Of a stretch of 40,403 nucleotides of DNA, positions 29,301 to 36,369 are shown one piece after another. Positions within the stretch are counted from its first letter, which is position 1, and each line of letters opens with the position of its first letter. The stretch covers positions 1 through 40,403 of the forward strand of contig FR893183.1 of NCBI GenBank assembly GCA_000436035.1, read 5' to 3'. Position numbers and translations under genes: made by a program. This DNA comes from Prevotella sp. CAG:732. GTDB taxonomy: Bacteria; Bacteroidota; Bacteroidia; Bacteroidales; Bacteroidaceae. Below the pieces are notes generated by a model. The model ran no database searches, was not told where the DNA came from, and saw only the letters and a program-made list of their open reading frames with translations.

Positions 29301-30341
29301 TTATTTTGCTGATTCAAATTCGCGGAGGAAGCGAGTGTCGTTCTCAGAGAAGAGACGAAGGTCGCTCACACGATACTTCAAGTTGGTGATACGCTCCACA
29401 CCCATACCGAAGGCATAGCCTGTATAGACATTGCTGTCGATGCCGCAAGCCTCCAAGTCGTGAGGATCGACCATACCACAACCGAGAATTTCTACCCAAC
29501 CCGTATGCTTGCAGAAGTTACAGCCCTTGCCGCCACAGATGTTGCAAGAGATGTCCATCTCAGCACTAGGCTCTGTGAATGGGAAGTAGCTAGGACGCAA
29601 ACGAATCTTGGTGTCTGCGCCAAACATCTCGCGAGCAAAGGTAAGGAGCACCTGCTTCAAGTCGGTGAAACTTACGTTCTTATCAACGTACAAGCCCTCC
29701 ACCTGATGGAAGAAGCAGTGAGCACGTGCACTGATAGCCTCATTGCGATATACACGACCAGGGCAAAGTACACGGATAGGTGGCTCGTGGGTTTCCATAT
29801 AGTGAGCCTCGTCGCCAGAAGTGTGGCTGCGGAGGAGGATGTTCTTGGTGACATCGTTAGGGTCGCTCTGCTCGATGAAGAAGGTATCTTGCATGTCACG
29901 AGCTGGGTGATCGGCTGCAAAGTTGAGCATGGTGAACACGTGCTTGTCGTCATCTACCTCAGGACCATGATACAAGGTGAAGCCCATGCGAGAGAAGATG
30001 TCGATGATCTGGTTCTTGACAACTGTCAGAGGATGGCGAGTACCCAAAGCCACTGGGTAAGGGGTACGGGTCAAGTCGAGGTCGTCGTTAGAATCCTTAG
30101 CCTCTTCCATCTGCTCCTTCAGCGCATTGATGCGCTCGGTGGTAGCCTGCTTCAGCTCATTGATTTTCATACCAATGGCTTTCTTCTGGTCGGCAGCTAC
30201 AGAGCGGAAGTCGTTCATGAGCGCATTGATCTCGCCCTTCTTGCTCAGATACTTGATGCGAAGTTGCTCCACTTCCTCTGCGTTCTGTGCAGAAAGTGTG
30301 CTTACTTCCTTCAATAGTTCTTCTATTTTTTCTAATAACAT
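29301..30341 (-). CDS. pheS: phenylalanyl-tRNA synthetase alpha subunit
   Basis: PheS is the catalytic subunit of the alpha2-beta2 enzyme. The 346-residue product has the N-terminal coiled coil, class II motifs around LLRSHTSGDEAHYMETHEPP, FHQVEGLYVD, and PSYFPFTEPSAEMDI, and the C-terminal YAFGMGVERITNLKY with motif 3. An insertion after motif 2, CNICGGKGCNFCKHTGW, carries four cysteines in two CxxC pairs, as in other bacterial PheS proteins that may bind zinc. pheT is not in this window. A -7 element lies at 30367-30374. Confidence 0.97.
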   Translation of the reverse strand: MLLEKIEELLKEVSTLSAQNAEEVEQLRIKYLSKKGEINALMNDFRSVAADQKKAIGMKINELKQATTERINALKEQMEEAKDSNDDLDLTRTPYPVALGTRHPLTVVKNQIIDIFSRMGFTLYHGPEVDDDKHVFTMLNFAADHPARDMQDTFFIEQSDPNDVTKNILLRSHTSGDEAHYMETHEPPIRVLCPGRVYRNEAISARAHCFFHQVEGLYVDKNVSFTDLKQVLLTFAREMFGADTKIRLRPSYFPFTEPSAEMDISCNICGGKGCNFCKHTGWVEILGCGMVDPHDLEACGIDSNVYTGYAFGMGVERITNLKYRVSDLRLFSENDTRFLREFESAK

Positions 30342-30366
30342 AATCGTAAATTATCTAATTTGACTG

Positions 30367-30374
30367 CAAAGGTA
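30367..30374 (-). promoter_or_regulatory. -7 element for pheS
   Basis: TACCTTTG on the minus strand, 26 nt before the pheS start. Upstream at 20 bp is TTTC, three of four bases of the -33 TTTG. Confidence 0.55.
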
Positions 30375-30416
30375 ACATTTTTTGCTGAAAATATGAAATA
30401 TATCAAAAGAAAGTTG

Positions 30417-30424
30417 TACTTTTG
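30417..30424 (+). promoter_or_regulatory. -7 element for the DUF4348 lipoprotein gene
   Basis: TACTTTTG, 29 nt before the ATG at 30454, without a matching -33. Back to back with the pheS promoter. Confidence 0.45.
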
Positions 30425-30453
30425 CATGGAAAATTTGAGAATTTTATAAGTTT

Positions 30454-31311
30454 ATGAAGAAACTTTCTTTTATATCAGTGCTCTTGGCATTGCTTACTAT
30501 CGTATGTTTCTCTTCTGTGGGCTGCACAGGAAAGAAGCCTGCTAGTGATGCCGACACGTTGGCCTCCGATACGACGGTTGCCGACACACAAGCCATGGAC
30601 TCTACGGAGAAACTCATCGAGGAGACTCCGATGCCTAAGGCGGCTGATGAACTCTTTGATGATTTCGTATTCAACTTTGCAGCCAATCGTAAGTTACAAC
30701 TTTCACGTGTGCATTTCCCTCTCCCTGTGTATCGCAATGAGAAGGTGGTGAAGACCATCGACAAGAAGCACTGGAAGATGGAGCATTTCTTTATGCGCCA
30801 GGACTACTACACGCTCATCTTCGACAACCAGAAGCAGATGAATCTCGTGAAGGATACCACCATCGACCATGTGGTTGTCGAGAAGGTGTTCTACCACAAG
30901 AAGACCGTGCAGCAGTTCCTCTTCAATCGCATCAATGGTCAGTGGATGATGACTTCCATCAACTACAAGCCGATGTATTCAAACAAGAACGCTAGTTTCT
31001 TGAAGTTTTATGGAAAGTTTGCCACCGATTCCACCTTCCAGGCAGAGCACTTGCACAATCCTGTGAAGTTTGTCGGTCCTGACCCAGACGATGACTTCAG
31101 TACGATGACGGGCGACATCGAGCCTGAGACGTGGCCAGCCTTTGCTCCGAAACTGCCTTCCAGCATGATTTACAATATCATCTACGGACAGAAGTACAAC
31201 AAGAGCAATCAGAAGATTTTCGTGATACGTGGTATCGCCAACGGACTCGAAACTGAATTGACCTTCAAGCGAATAGGAGGTAAGTGGATGCTGACGAAAC
31301 TGAATATGTAA
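30454..31311 (+). CDS. DUF4348-type lipoprotein
   Basis: The 285-residue product has a lipoprotein signal peptide, MKKLSFISVLLALLTIVCF, with lipobox SVGC and lipidated Cys at about residue 24. A low-complexity Asp/Thr/Ala linker (PASDADTLASDTTVADTQ) follows. The globular part (residues 65-285, e.g. LFDDFVFNFAANRKLQLSRV, MEHFFMRQDYYTLIFDNQ) resembles the DUF4348 lipoproteins of Bacteroidales, which have no known function. It lies 72 nt before murB on the same strand with no clear promoter between. Confidence 0.8.
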   Translation: MKKLSFISVLLALLTIVCFSSVGCTGKKPASDADTLASDTTVADTQAMDSTEKLIEETPMPKAADELFDDFVFNFAANRKLQLSRVHFPLPVYRNEKVVKTIDKKHWKMEHFFMRQDYYTLIFDNQKQMNLVKDTTIDHVVVEKVFYHKKTVQQFLFNRINGQWMMTSINYKPMYSNKNASFLKFYGKFATDSTFQAEHLHNPVKFVGPDPDDDFSTMTGDIEPETWPAFAPKLPSSMIYNIIYGQKYNKSNQKIFVIRGIANGLETELTFKRIGGKWMLTKLNM

Positions 31312-31383
31312 TGTCTGCCATCCCAAGTCTCACAGACTCTTATATAATGAGGTATTCTATATAATATTAAGAAAAATGATTCG

Positions 31384-32403
31384 ATGAAAGATATTAAGAA
31401 CTACAGCCTCTTGGCGCACAATACATTTGGCATAGAGGCACGATGCCATCGCTTCTTGGAGTATTCCTCTGTTGAGGAAGCCCAGCAGATTGTTTCTTCT
31501 TTGACAACAGAGGATGAGCCTCTACTCATCATGGGAGGAGGAAGCAACCTCTTGCTCACGGGCGATTATCCTGGAACCGTGCTTCATTCTGCCATCAAGG
31601 GCATTAAGGTCTTGAGTGATAAGGAACCTGCTTCCGTCTTCTTGGAATGCGGAAGCGGCGAGGTCTTCGATGATGTCGTGGCTTTTGCCGTGGAGAATGG
31701 TTATCATGGTGCCGAGAACTTGTCGATTATTCCTGGTGAGGTAGGGGCGAGTGCCGTACAGAACATCGGTGCCTATGGTGTCGAGGCGAAGGATATTATA
31801 TATAAGGTGGAAGCAGTGGAGATTGCCACAGGTAAGTTGGTGGTCTTCGACAATGCTGACTGCGAGTATAGTTATCGCCAGAGCAAGTTCAAGCATGAGT
31901 GGCGCGACAAGTATCTTGTCACCCATGTCATCTATCGCCTTTCTCGCACCTTTGTGCCCGATCTCGACTATGGTAACATCCGCAGCAGTTTGGAAAAGAA
32001 AGGCATCGCATCGCCTACCGCCCAACAACTTCGTGAGGTCATCATAGAGATTCGTAATGCCAAGTTGCCTGACCCAAAGGTGCAGGGCAATGCAGGCAGT
32101 TTCTTCATGAATCCTATCGTAGAGAAGGCGAAGTATGAGGAACTGGCTTCTCAATATCTTGGTATGCCACATTATACGATAGATGCAGAGCATGAGAAGA
32201 TTCCAGCAGGATGGATGATAGACCAATGCGGATGGAAAGGTAAGAGTCTCGGCAAGGCTGGTGTTCACGACAAGCAAGCCTTGGTGCTCGTGAATCGTGG
32301 CGGTGCTACAGGCGCAGACATCGTTCGCCTCTGTGAGACGATACAGAAGGATGTCAAGGAGAAATTCGGCATAGAGATTCACCCAGAGGTGAATATAAAG
32401 TGA
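31384..32403 (+). CDS. murB: UDP-N-acetylenolpyruvoylglucosamine reductase
   Basis: MurB makes UDP-MurNAc for peptidoglycan with FAD and NADPH. The 339-residue product is a type I MurB of normal length. It shows NTFGIEARC at the start, the FAD loop LIMGGGSNLLL, IPGEVGASAVQNIGAYGVEA, the catalytic Ser region GNAGSFFMNPIV, and the terminal Glu in IHPEVNIK. A 121-bp spacer with a probable dispersed repeat separates it from the next gene. Confidence 0.96.
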   Translation: MKDIKNYSLLAHNTFGIEARCHRFLEYSSVEEAQQIVSSLTTEDEPLLIMGGGSNLLLTGDYPGTVLHSAIKGIKVLSDKEPASVFLECGSGEVFDDVVAFAVENGYHGAENLSIIPGEVGASAVQNIGAYGVEAKDIIYKVEAVEIATGKLVVFDNADCEYSYRQSKFKHEWRDKYLVTHVIYRLSRTFVPDLDYGNIRSSLEKKGIASPTAQQLREVIIEIRNAKLPDPKVQGNAGSFFMNPIVEKAKYEELASQYLGMPHYTIDAEHEKIPAGWMIDQCGWKGKSLGKAGVHDKQALVLVNRGGATGADIVRLCETIQKDVKEKFGIEIHPEVNIK

Positions 32404-32524
32404 AGAATTCTCTTGCAAGCGAGAGCATAGCCAAGCTTGCTTGAGCTTTGCCGAGTGCAGCAAAGGAGATTCTTTGAAGGATTCCTTGCTTTTGTTATCG
32501 AAAGAATCAAGAACGAGCTATTCA
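32404..32524 (+). other. gene-free spacer with repeat-like sequence
   Basis: The spacer contains a run of related short words (CTTGCAAGCGAGAG, AAGCTTGCTTGAGC, CTTTGCCGAGTGCAGC) with partial self-complementarity. I believe sequences of this kind recur between genes in Prevotella-like genomes, but only one copy is visible here. No promoter match is seen. Confidence 0.3.
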
Positions 32525-33331
32525 ATGGAAAATCAGAAAAAATATAAAGTGACATTACTCGGAACAGGAACATCTAGCGGTGTTCCTGTTTTGGGATGTA
32601 ATTGTGAGGTTTGCAGAAGCCAGAATCCGAAGGACAAGCGCTTCCGCAGTGCGATGATGATAGAGACAGAATCCACTCGCATCCTGGTGGATGCAGGACC
32701 AGACATCCGCATGCAACTACTGCGTGTGCCGTTTCGCAAACTGGATGGCGTTCTCATCACGCATATCCATTACGATCATGTGGGTGGCATTGATGATTTG
32801 CGTGGATTCTGTGTCTATGGCGACATCAATGTGTATGGCGATGAACTCATCACTTCCACCTTGCCTCATACCATGCCCTATTGTTTCCCTGCAAATTCCG
32901 ACTTGCTCTATCCCGGTGCTCCGAAACTCTGTCTCCATACGATTGAGCCTCATCAGAAATACCAGATAGGTGACATCTCCTTCGTGCCTATCCGAGTGAT
33001 GCACGACAAGATGCCTATCCTCGGTTATCGCTTCGGAAAGTTCGCCTACATCACGGACATGAAGACGATGGGAGAGGAGGAATACGACTATCTCGATGGT
33101 GTGGAAGTGCTAGTTATCAATGCCTTGCGTTTCGACAAGCCTCACCATAGCCATCAACTCGTCGATGATGCCATCCGTGTGGCTCGCCGTATCGGTGCAA
33201 AGCAAGTTTATCTTACCCATGTTACCCATCAGATCGGATTCCACGAGGAAGCCAACAAGCGATTGCCTGAAGGATTCCAGTTCGGATTCGACAACCAAGT
33301 GATTGAATATTGCATTTTTTCTGCTCATTAA
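32525..33331 (+). CDS. MBL-fold metal-dependent hydrolase, PhnP-like
   Basis: The 268-residue product has the metallo-beta-lactamase fold. An N-terminal LLGTGTSSGVPVLGCNCEVC with cysteines as in PhnP precedes the metal motif THIHYDHVGGIDDLRGF (HxHxDH) and later ligands in VMHDKMPILGYRF, AYITDMKTM and HSHQLVDDAI. PhnP enzymes cleave cyclic phosphodiesters; that activity is inferred only. The ATG at 32525 starts directly at MENQKKYKVTLL; the upstream open frame runs through the spacer repeat. It is convergent with hisB with only 11 bp between stops and no terminator. Confidence 0.9.
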   Translation: MENQKKYKVTLLGTGTSSGVPVLGCNCEVCRSQNPKDKRFRSAMMIETESTRILVDAGPDIRMQLLRVPFRKLDGVLITHIHYDHVGGIDDLRGFCVYGDINVYGDELITSTLPHTMPYCFPANSDLLYPGAPKLCLHTIEPHQKYQIGDISFVPIRVMHDKMPILGYRFGKFAYITDMKTMGEEEYDYLDGVEVLVINALRFDKPHHSHQLVDDAIRVARRIGAKQVYLTHVTHQIGFHEEANKRLPEGFQFGFDNQVIEYCIFSAH

Positions 33332-33342
33332 GGGAGTGCTAA

Positions 33343-34419
33343 CTATAGCATACCCTTGGAGCTAGGCAACTCAAAGTGGTAGATGTCTCGTTTCACTGCC
33401 ATCTTGAGCGAGCGAGCCAACGCCTTGAAGATACCTTCTATCTTGTGGTGCTCATTCTCGCCCTCAGCCTTGATGTTGAGGTTCATCTTTGCTGCATCGC
33501 TCAAGCTCTTGAAGAAATGCTTGAACATCTCCGTTGGCATTTCTCCCACCTTCTCACGATGGAACTCTGCATCCCAAATCAACCATGGTCTGCCACCGAA
33601 GTCCAATGCCACTTGGCAAAGGCAATCGTCCATAGGCAGACAATAGCCATAACGTTCGATGCCTCGTTTGTCGCCCAAGGCTTGCAAGAGGCATTCACCC
33701 AGGGCGATGCCCGTGTCCTCGATAGTATGATGTTCGTCCACGTAGAGGTCGCCCTTGGTGTGAATCGTCAAGTCCATCATGCCGTGCTTGCCTATCTGCT
33801 CCAACATGTGGTCGAAGAAGCCCAAACCAGTGGAGATGTCACACTTGCCCGAACCATCCAGGTTCACCTTGATATAGATGTCGGTCTCCTTGGTGGTTCG
33901 CTTCACTTCGGCGATACGGTCACCAGCGAAGAGTATCTCTGCTATCTTGTCCCAGTCCATGCCGTCCTTGCCAAGAATGAGGCTCTTGCAACCGAGATTC
34001 TCAGCGAGTTGAGCGTCGCTTTCACGGTCACCGATCACATAACTGCCTGACAAGTCATACTCTGGGTTGTCGATGTATTCGGTGAGCATTCCTGTGCCCG
34101 GCTTGCGCATCGGCGAGTTGTCTTCCGGGAAATGCCGGTCGATATGCTGTTTCTCGAAGTGGATGCCTTCGCTCTCCAAGGTTTGGATGATGAAGTTGTG
34201 GACTGGCCAGAATGTGTCCTCTGGAAAAGAGTCGGTACCCAAACCATCCTGGTTGCTCACCATCACCAACTTGAAGTCTGTATGCTGGGCGATGAAGGAA
34301 AGGTTGCGGAAAACTCCCTTGGTGAAGACTAACTTGTCGAAACTGTCGATTTGCTCGTCCTCAGGCTCTTGAATCAGCGTGCCATCGCGGTCGATGAACA
34401 GCAATTTTGTCTTTTTCAT
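33343..34419 (-). CDS. hisB: bifunctional histidinol-phosphatase / imidazoleglycerol-phosphate dehydratase
   Basis: HisB performs the sixth and eighth steps of histidine synthesis. The 358-residue product joins an N-terminal HAD phosphatase (FIDRDGTLIQ with Asp10 and Asp12; VIGDRESDAQLA) to a C-terminal IGPD domain (GLGFFDHMLEQIGKHG, VDEHHTIEDTGIALGECLLQ, HHKIEGIFKALARSL). The zinc loop of E. coli HisB-N (C-x-H-x5-C-x-C) reads D-R-H-F-P-E-D-N-S-P-M at residues 94-104, so all three cysteines are missing. No other his biosynthesis gene is in the window. It lies downstream of a membrane protein and trmH, separated by a tandem repeat. Confidence 0.95.
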   Translation of the reverse strand: MKKTKLLFIDRDGTLIQEPEDEQIDSFDKLVFTKGVFRNLSFIAQHTDFKLVMVSNQDGLGTDSFPEDTFWPVHNFIIQTLESEGIHFEKQHIDRHFPEDNSPMRKPGTGMLTEYIDNPEYDLSGSYVIGDRESDAQLAENLGCKSLILGKDGMDWDKIAEILFAGDRIAEVKRTTKETDIYIKVNLDGSGKCDISTGLGFFDHMLEQIGKHGMMDLTIHTKGDLYVDEHHTIEDTGIALGECLLQALGDKRGIERYGYCLPMDDCLCQVALDFGGRPWLIWDAEFHREKVGEMPTEMFKHFFKSLSDAAKMNLNIKAEGENEHHKIEGIFKALARSLKMAVKRDIYHFELPSSKGML

Positions 34420-34443
34420 TGTCTCTCTATTTTATGTTGTGTA

Positions 34444-34506
34444 TGATGATTTTACTATTCTATGTGATGAATTTGCCATTGTATATGATGTATTTACTAT
34501 TGTATA
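34444..34506 (-). repeat. 21-bp tandem repeat, three copies
   Basis: Units at 34444-34464, 34465-34485 and 34486-34506 share the pattern TGATGxxTTTxCxATTxTATx and start with TGATG. A fourth partial unit may lie upstream. The last unit overlaps the stop codon region (34497-34506) of the membrane-protein gene, so its final residues come from the repeat. Confidence 0.8.
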
Positions 34507-35417
34507 TGATGAACAACATCATGTTCTTGGTTCTCTGCTTGCAGTCTTTCTTTCTTCTCTTTTTCTTGTGTCTCGATGGCACCGTAGAGATAGGTGAAGG
34601 AGAATCCCCACCAAGCTATTACATAAATATAGAAAAAGAAAGTCAGCGTCATCACTAACAGAAAGAGTGGGGTGAAGTAGGCTGGAATGCCCAGTGGGTC
34701 ACCTTCCAATGCTCCTAATTGTGACTTGATCTGTACATACATCAAGATGTAAGTTGGCATCAGCATGATGAGGGTGATGATGAAGATGAGGAGAATGCCA
34801 AGGAAGCCCATCATAAAGATGGAACCAAAATGGCGTAATCCGCAAGTGTAAGATTTCCAAGGTCGAAGTGGAACACTGGCTTCTCTGAGCATGTTGCGTG
34901 GCAAGATGTAGGCGAAAGGAAGAATGCAGATCATAGCGATGAAACCTCTCAAAATTAATTCTCCTGTGGAGAGCAACAACATCTTGTTGGGTGAGGAAGC
35001 TGCATCTGCAAGTCTCCCTATGAGCGGTTGAGTAGCTAGAGGGAGTAGTCCAAAGAAGAATATGCAGATGACTGCATAGATCAGCATGACAGACGAATAT
35101 CTTATCAAATTCTGTTTCATTCCTTTAGAGTTGAACCAATTCCATAAAGCACTGCAAGTAACGAAGGTGCATAGGATGGTGAAGAGATAAATAACGGTTT
35201 GCGTGGAGAAAGATGCCCAAGGATTGAGTTGTCCCCAATCGTGCAAACCCTTGTTGGGCATTCTGAAATAAATGGTGATGGCGGTGAAGATGGCGAGGAT
35301 AAGGCTCGCCCACCAAGTCTTTTTCAAGATTTGAACCAAGTGACCAGTCACCAATTCGTAAGACGCTTTCATACAGGCGGTTACGCTACGATACTTAAAG
35401 ATTTTATTCGTATCCAT
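34497..35417 (-). CDS. multi-pass membrane protein of unknown function
   Basis: The 306-residue product is hydrophobic with about six predicted membrane segments (near residues 35-52, 75-90, 107-125, 155-172, 196-220, 246-270). It has no recognised domain. The N terminus (MDTNKIFKYRSVTACMKASY) is cytosolic-looking with no signal peptide. A charged C-terminal tail (QEKEKKERLQAENQEHDVVH) ends in residues encoded by the 21-bp tandem repeat. It sits 16 nt after trmH and before hisB. Confidence 0.8.
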   Translation of the reverse strand: MDTNKIFKYRSVTACMKASYELVTGHLVQILKKTWWASLILAIFTAITIYFRMPNKGLHDWGQLNPWASFSTQTVIYLFTILCTFVTCSALWNWFNSKGMKQNLIRYSSVMLIYAVICIFFFGLLPLATQPLIGRLADAASSPNKMLLLSTGELILRGFIAMICILPFAYILPRNMLREASVPLRPWKSYTCGLRHFGSIFMMGFLGILLIFIITLIMLMPTYILMYVQIKSQLGALEGDPLGIPAYFTPLFLLVMTLTFFFYIYVIAWWGFSFTYLYGAIETQEKEKKERLQAENQEHDVVHHIQ

Positions 35418-35433
35418 ATTCTTCTTGATTTAT

Positions 35434-36255
35434 TTATTTTCTTCTTCTAAACTCCGAGCAGGTGATGGCTGTGGCAATCGCCACGTTGAGACTGTCGGCG
35501 GTAGGTCTGCCCTCAGGGAAGTTGGGGATGAGCAAGCGATGGTTCACCTTTTCGGCGAGAGCGGGGGAGATGCCCTTGCCCTCATTTCCCATCACGATGA
35601 AACCATGGCTTTCCAAGCTTTGCTCGTAGATGTTATCGCCATCGAGGAGCGTACCATAGACGGGCTCCTCGGAAGGGAGGGAGGTAATTAGTCCGAGCAG
35701 GTCGCCATATTCCACCTTCACTCTGGCGATGCTTCCCATCGTCGCTTGCACCACCTTCGGATTATACACGTCGGCAGTGTCTTGACTGCAATAGATATGT
35801 TCGATGCCAAACCAGTCTGCGATACGGATGATCGTACCGAGGTTGCCTGGGTCTTGCACGCCATCGAGAGCGAGATGTAATTGATGGGTGTTGATAGGTG
35901 AATAGCCGAATGGCTTGCCATCAATCCAAGTATCGGATGATGACAAATCGTCAGGATGTGCCGCAGAAGAGTCGGCATGTTTGCATCCTTGCTTGAAAAC
36001 AGCCAGGACTTGCTGGGGATGCTGAAGGAAACTTACCTTCTTGAGTTCCTCGTCTGTCACCTCGATGACTTCCGTCGAAGGGTCGATGCTCTTGCCGTGT
36101 AACCATTCAGAAGTGGCAACGATGAGGTCGGCTGGCTGGAAGACGAGCAAGTCATCGACCACCTTGTGACCCTCTGCCACAAACTTGCCTTCCTTGTTGC
36201 GATTTTTCTTCAGTTCGAGTGAACGGATGTATTTAATTTTGTTTTTACTGATCAT
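35434..36255 (-). CDS. TrmH/SpoU-family RNA 2'-O-methyltransferase
   Basis: The 273-residue product has an N-terminal substrate-binding domain (IKYIRSLELKKNRNKEGKFV, EGHKVVDDLLV) and a C-terminal SpoU methyltransferase domain with a trefoil knot: LALDGVQDPGNLGTIIRIAD (motif 1), IVMGNEGKGISPAL (motif 2), and IPNFPEGRPTADSLNVAIAT (motif 3). It methylates a ribose in rRNA or tRNA; the target is unknown. The frame is open much further upstream, but those codons contain the promoter at 36275-36305, so the ATG at 36255 is the start. Confidence 0.93.
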   Translation of the reverse strand: MISKNKIKYIRSLELKKNRNKEGKFVAEGHKVVDDLLVFQPADLIVATSEWLHGKSIDPSTEVIEVTDEELKKVSFLQHPQQVLAVFKQGCKHADSSAAHPDDLSSSDTWIDGKPFGYSPINTHQLHLALDGVQDPGNLGTIIRIADWFGIEHIYCSQDTADVYNPKVVQATMGSIARVKVEYGDLLGLITSLPSEEPVYGTLLDGDNIYEQSLESHGFIVMGNEGKGISPALAEKVNHRLLIPNFPEGRPTADSLNVAIATAITCSEFRRRK

Positions 36256-36274
36256 ATCTTTATTTTTTGTTATG

Positions 36275-36305
36275 CAAAGATACTGCAAATCGAAGACAAT
36301 GCAAA
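36275..36305 (-). promoter_or_regulatory. promoter for the trmH-membrane protein-hisB cluster
   Basis: On the minus strand TTTG (36302-36305) and TATCTTTG (36275-36282) with 19 bp between, 20 nt before the trmH start. Confidence 0.75.
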
Positions 36306-36321
36306 ATAAATCGTCAATTAT

Positions 36322-36352
36322 TTTGTGTTCTCTTGAATTTATGCTATCTTTG
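36322..36352 (+). promoter_or_regulatory. promoter for tamL
   Basis: TTTG (36322-36325) and TATCTTTG (36345-36352) with 19 bp between, 17 nt before the tamL start. It is back to back with the trmH promoter. Confidence 0.78.
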
Positions 36353-36369
36353 CAGTCTAAAATGAGAGA

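Noticed and set aside
34444..34506. CRISPR array
   Set aside because: A simple 21-bp tandem repeat without spacers.
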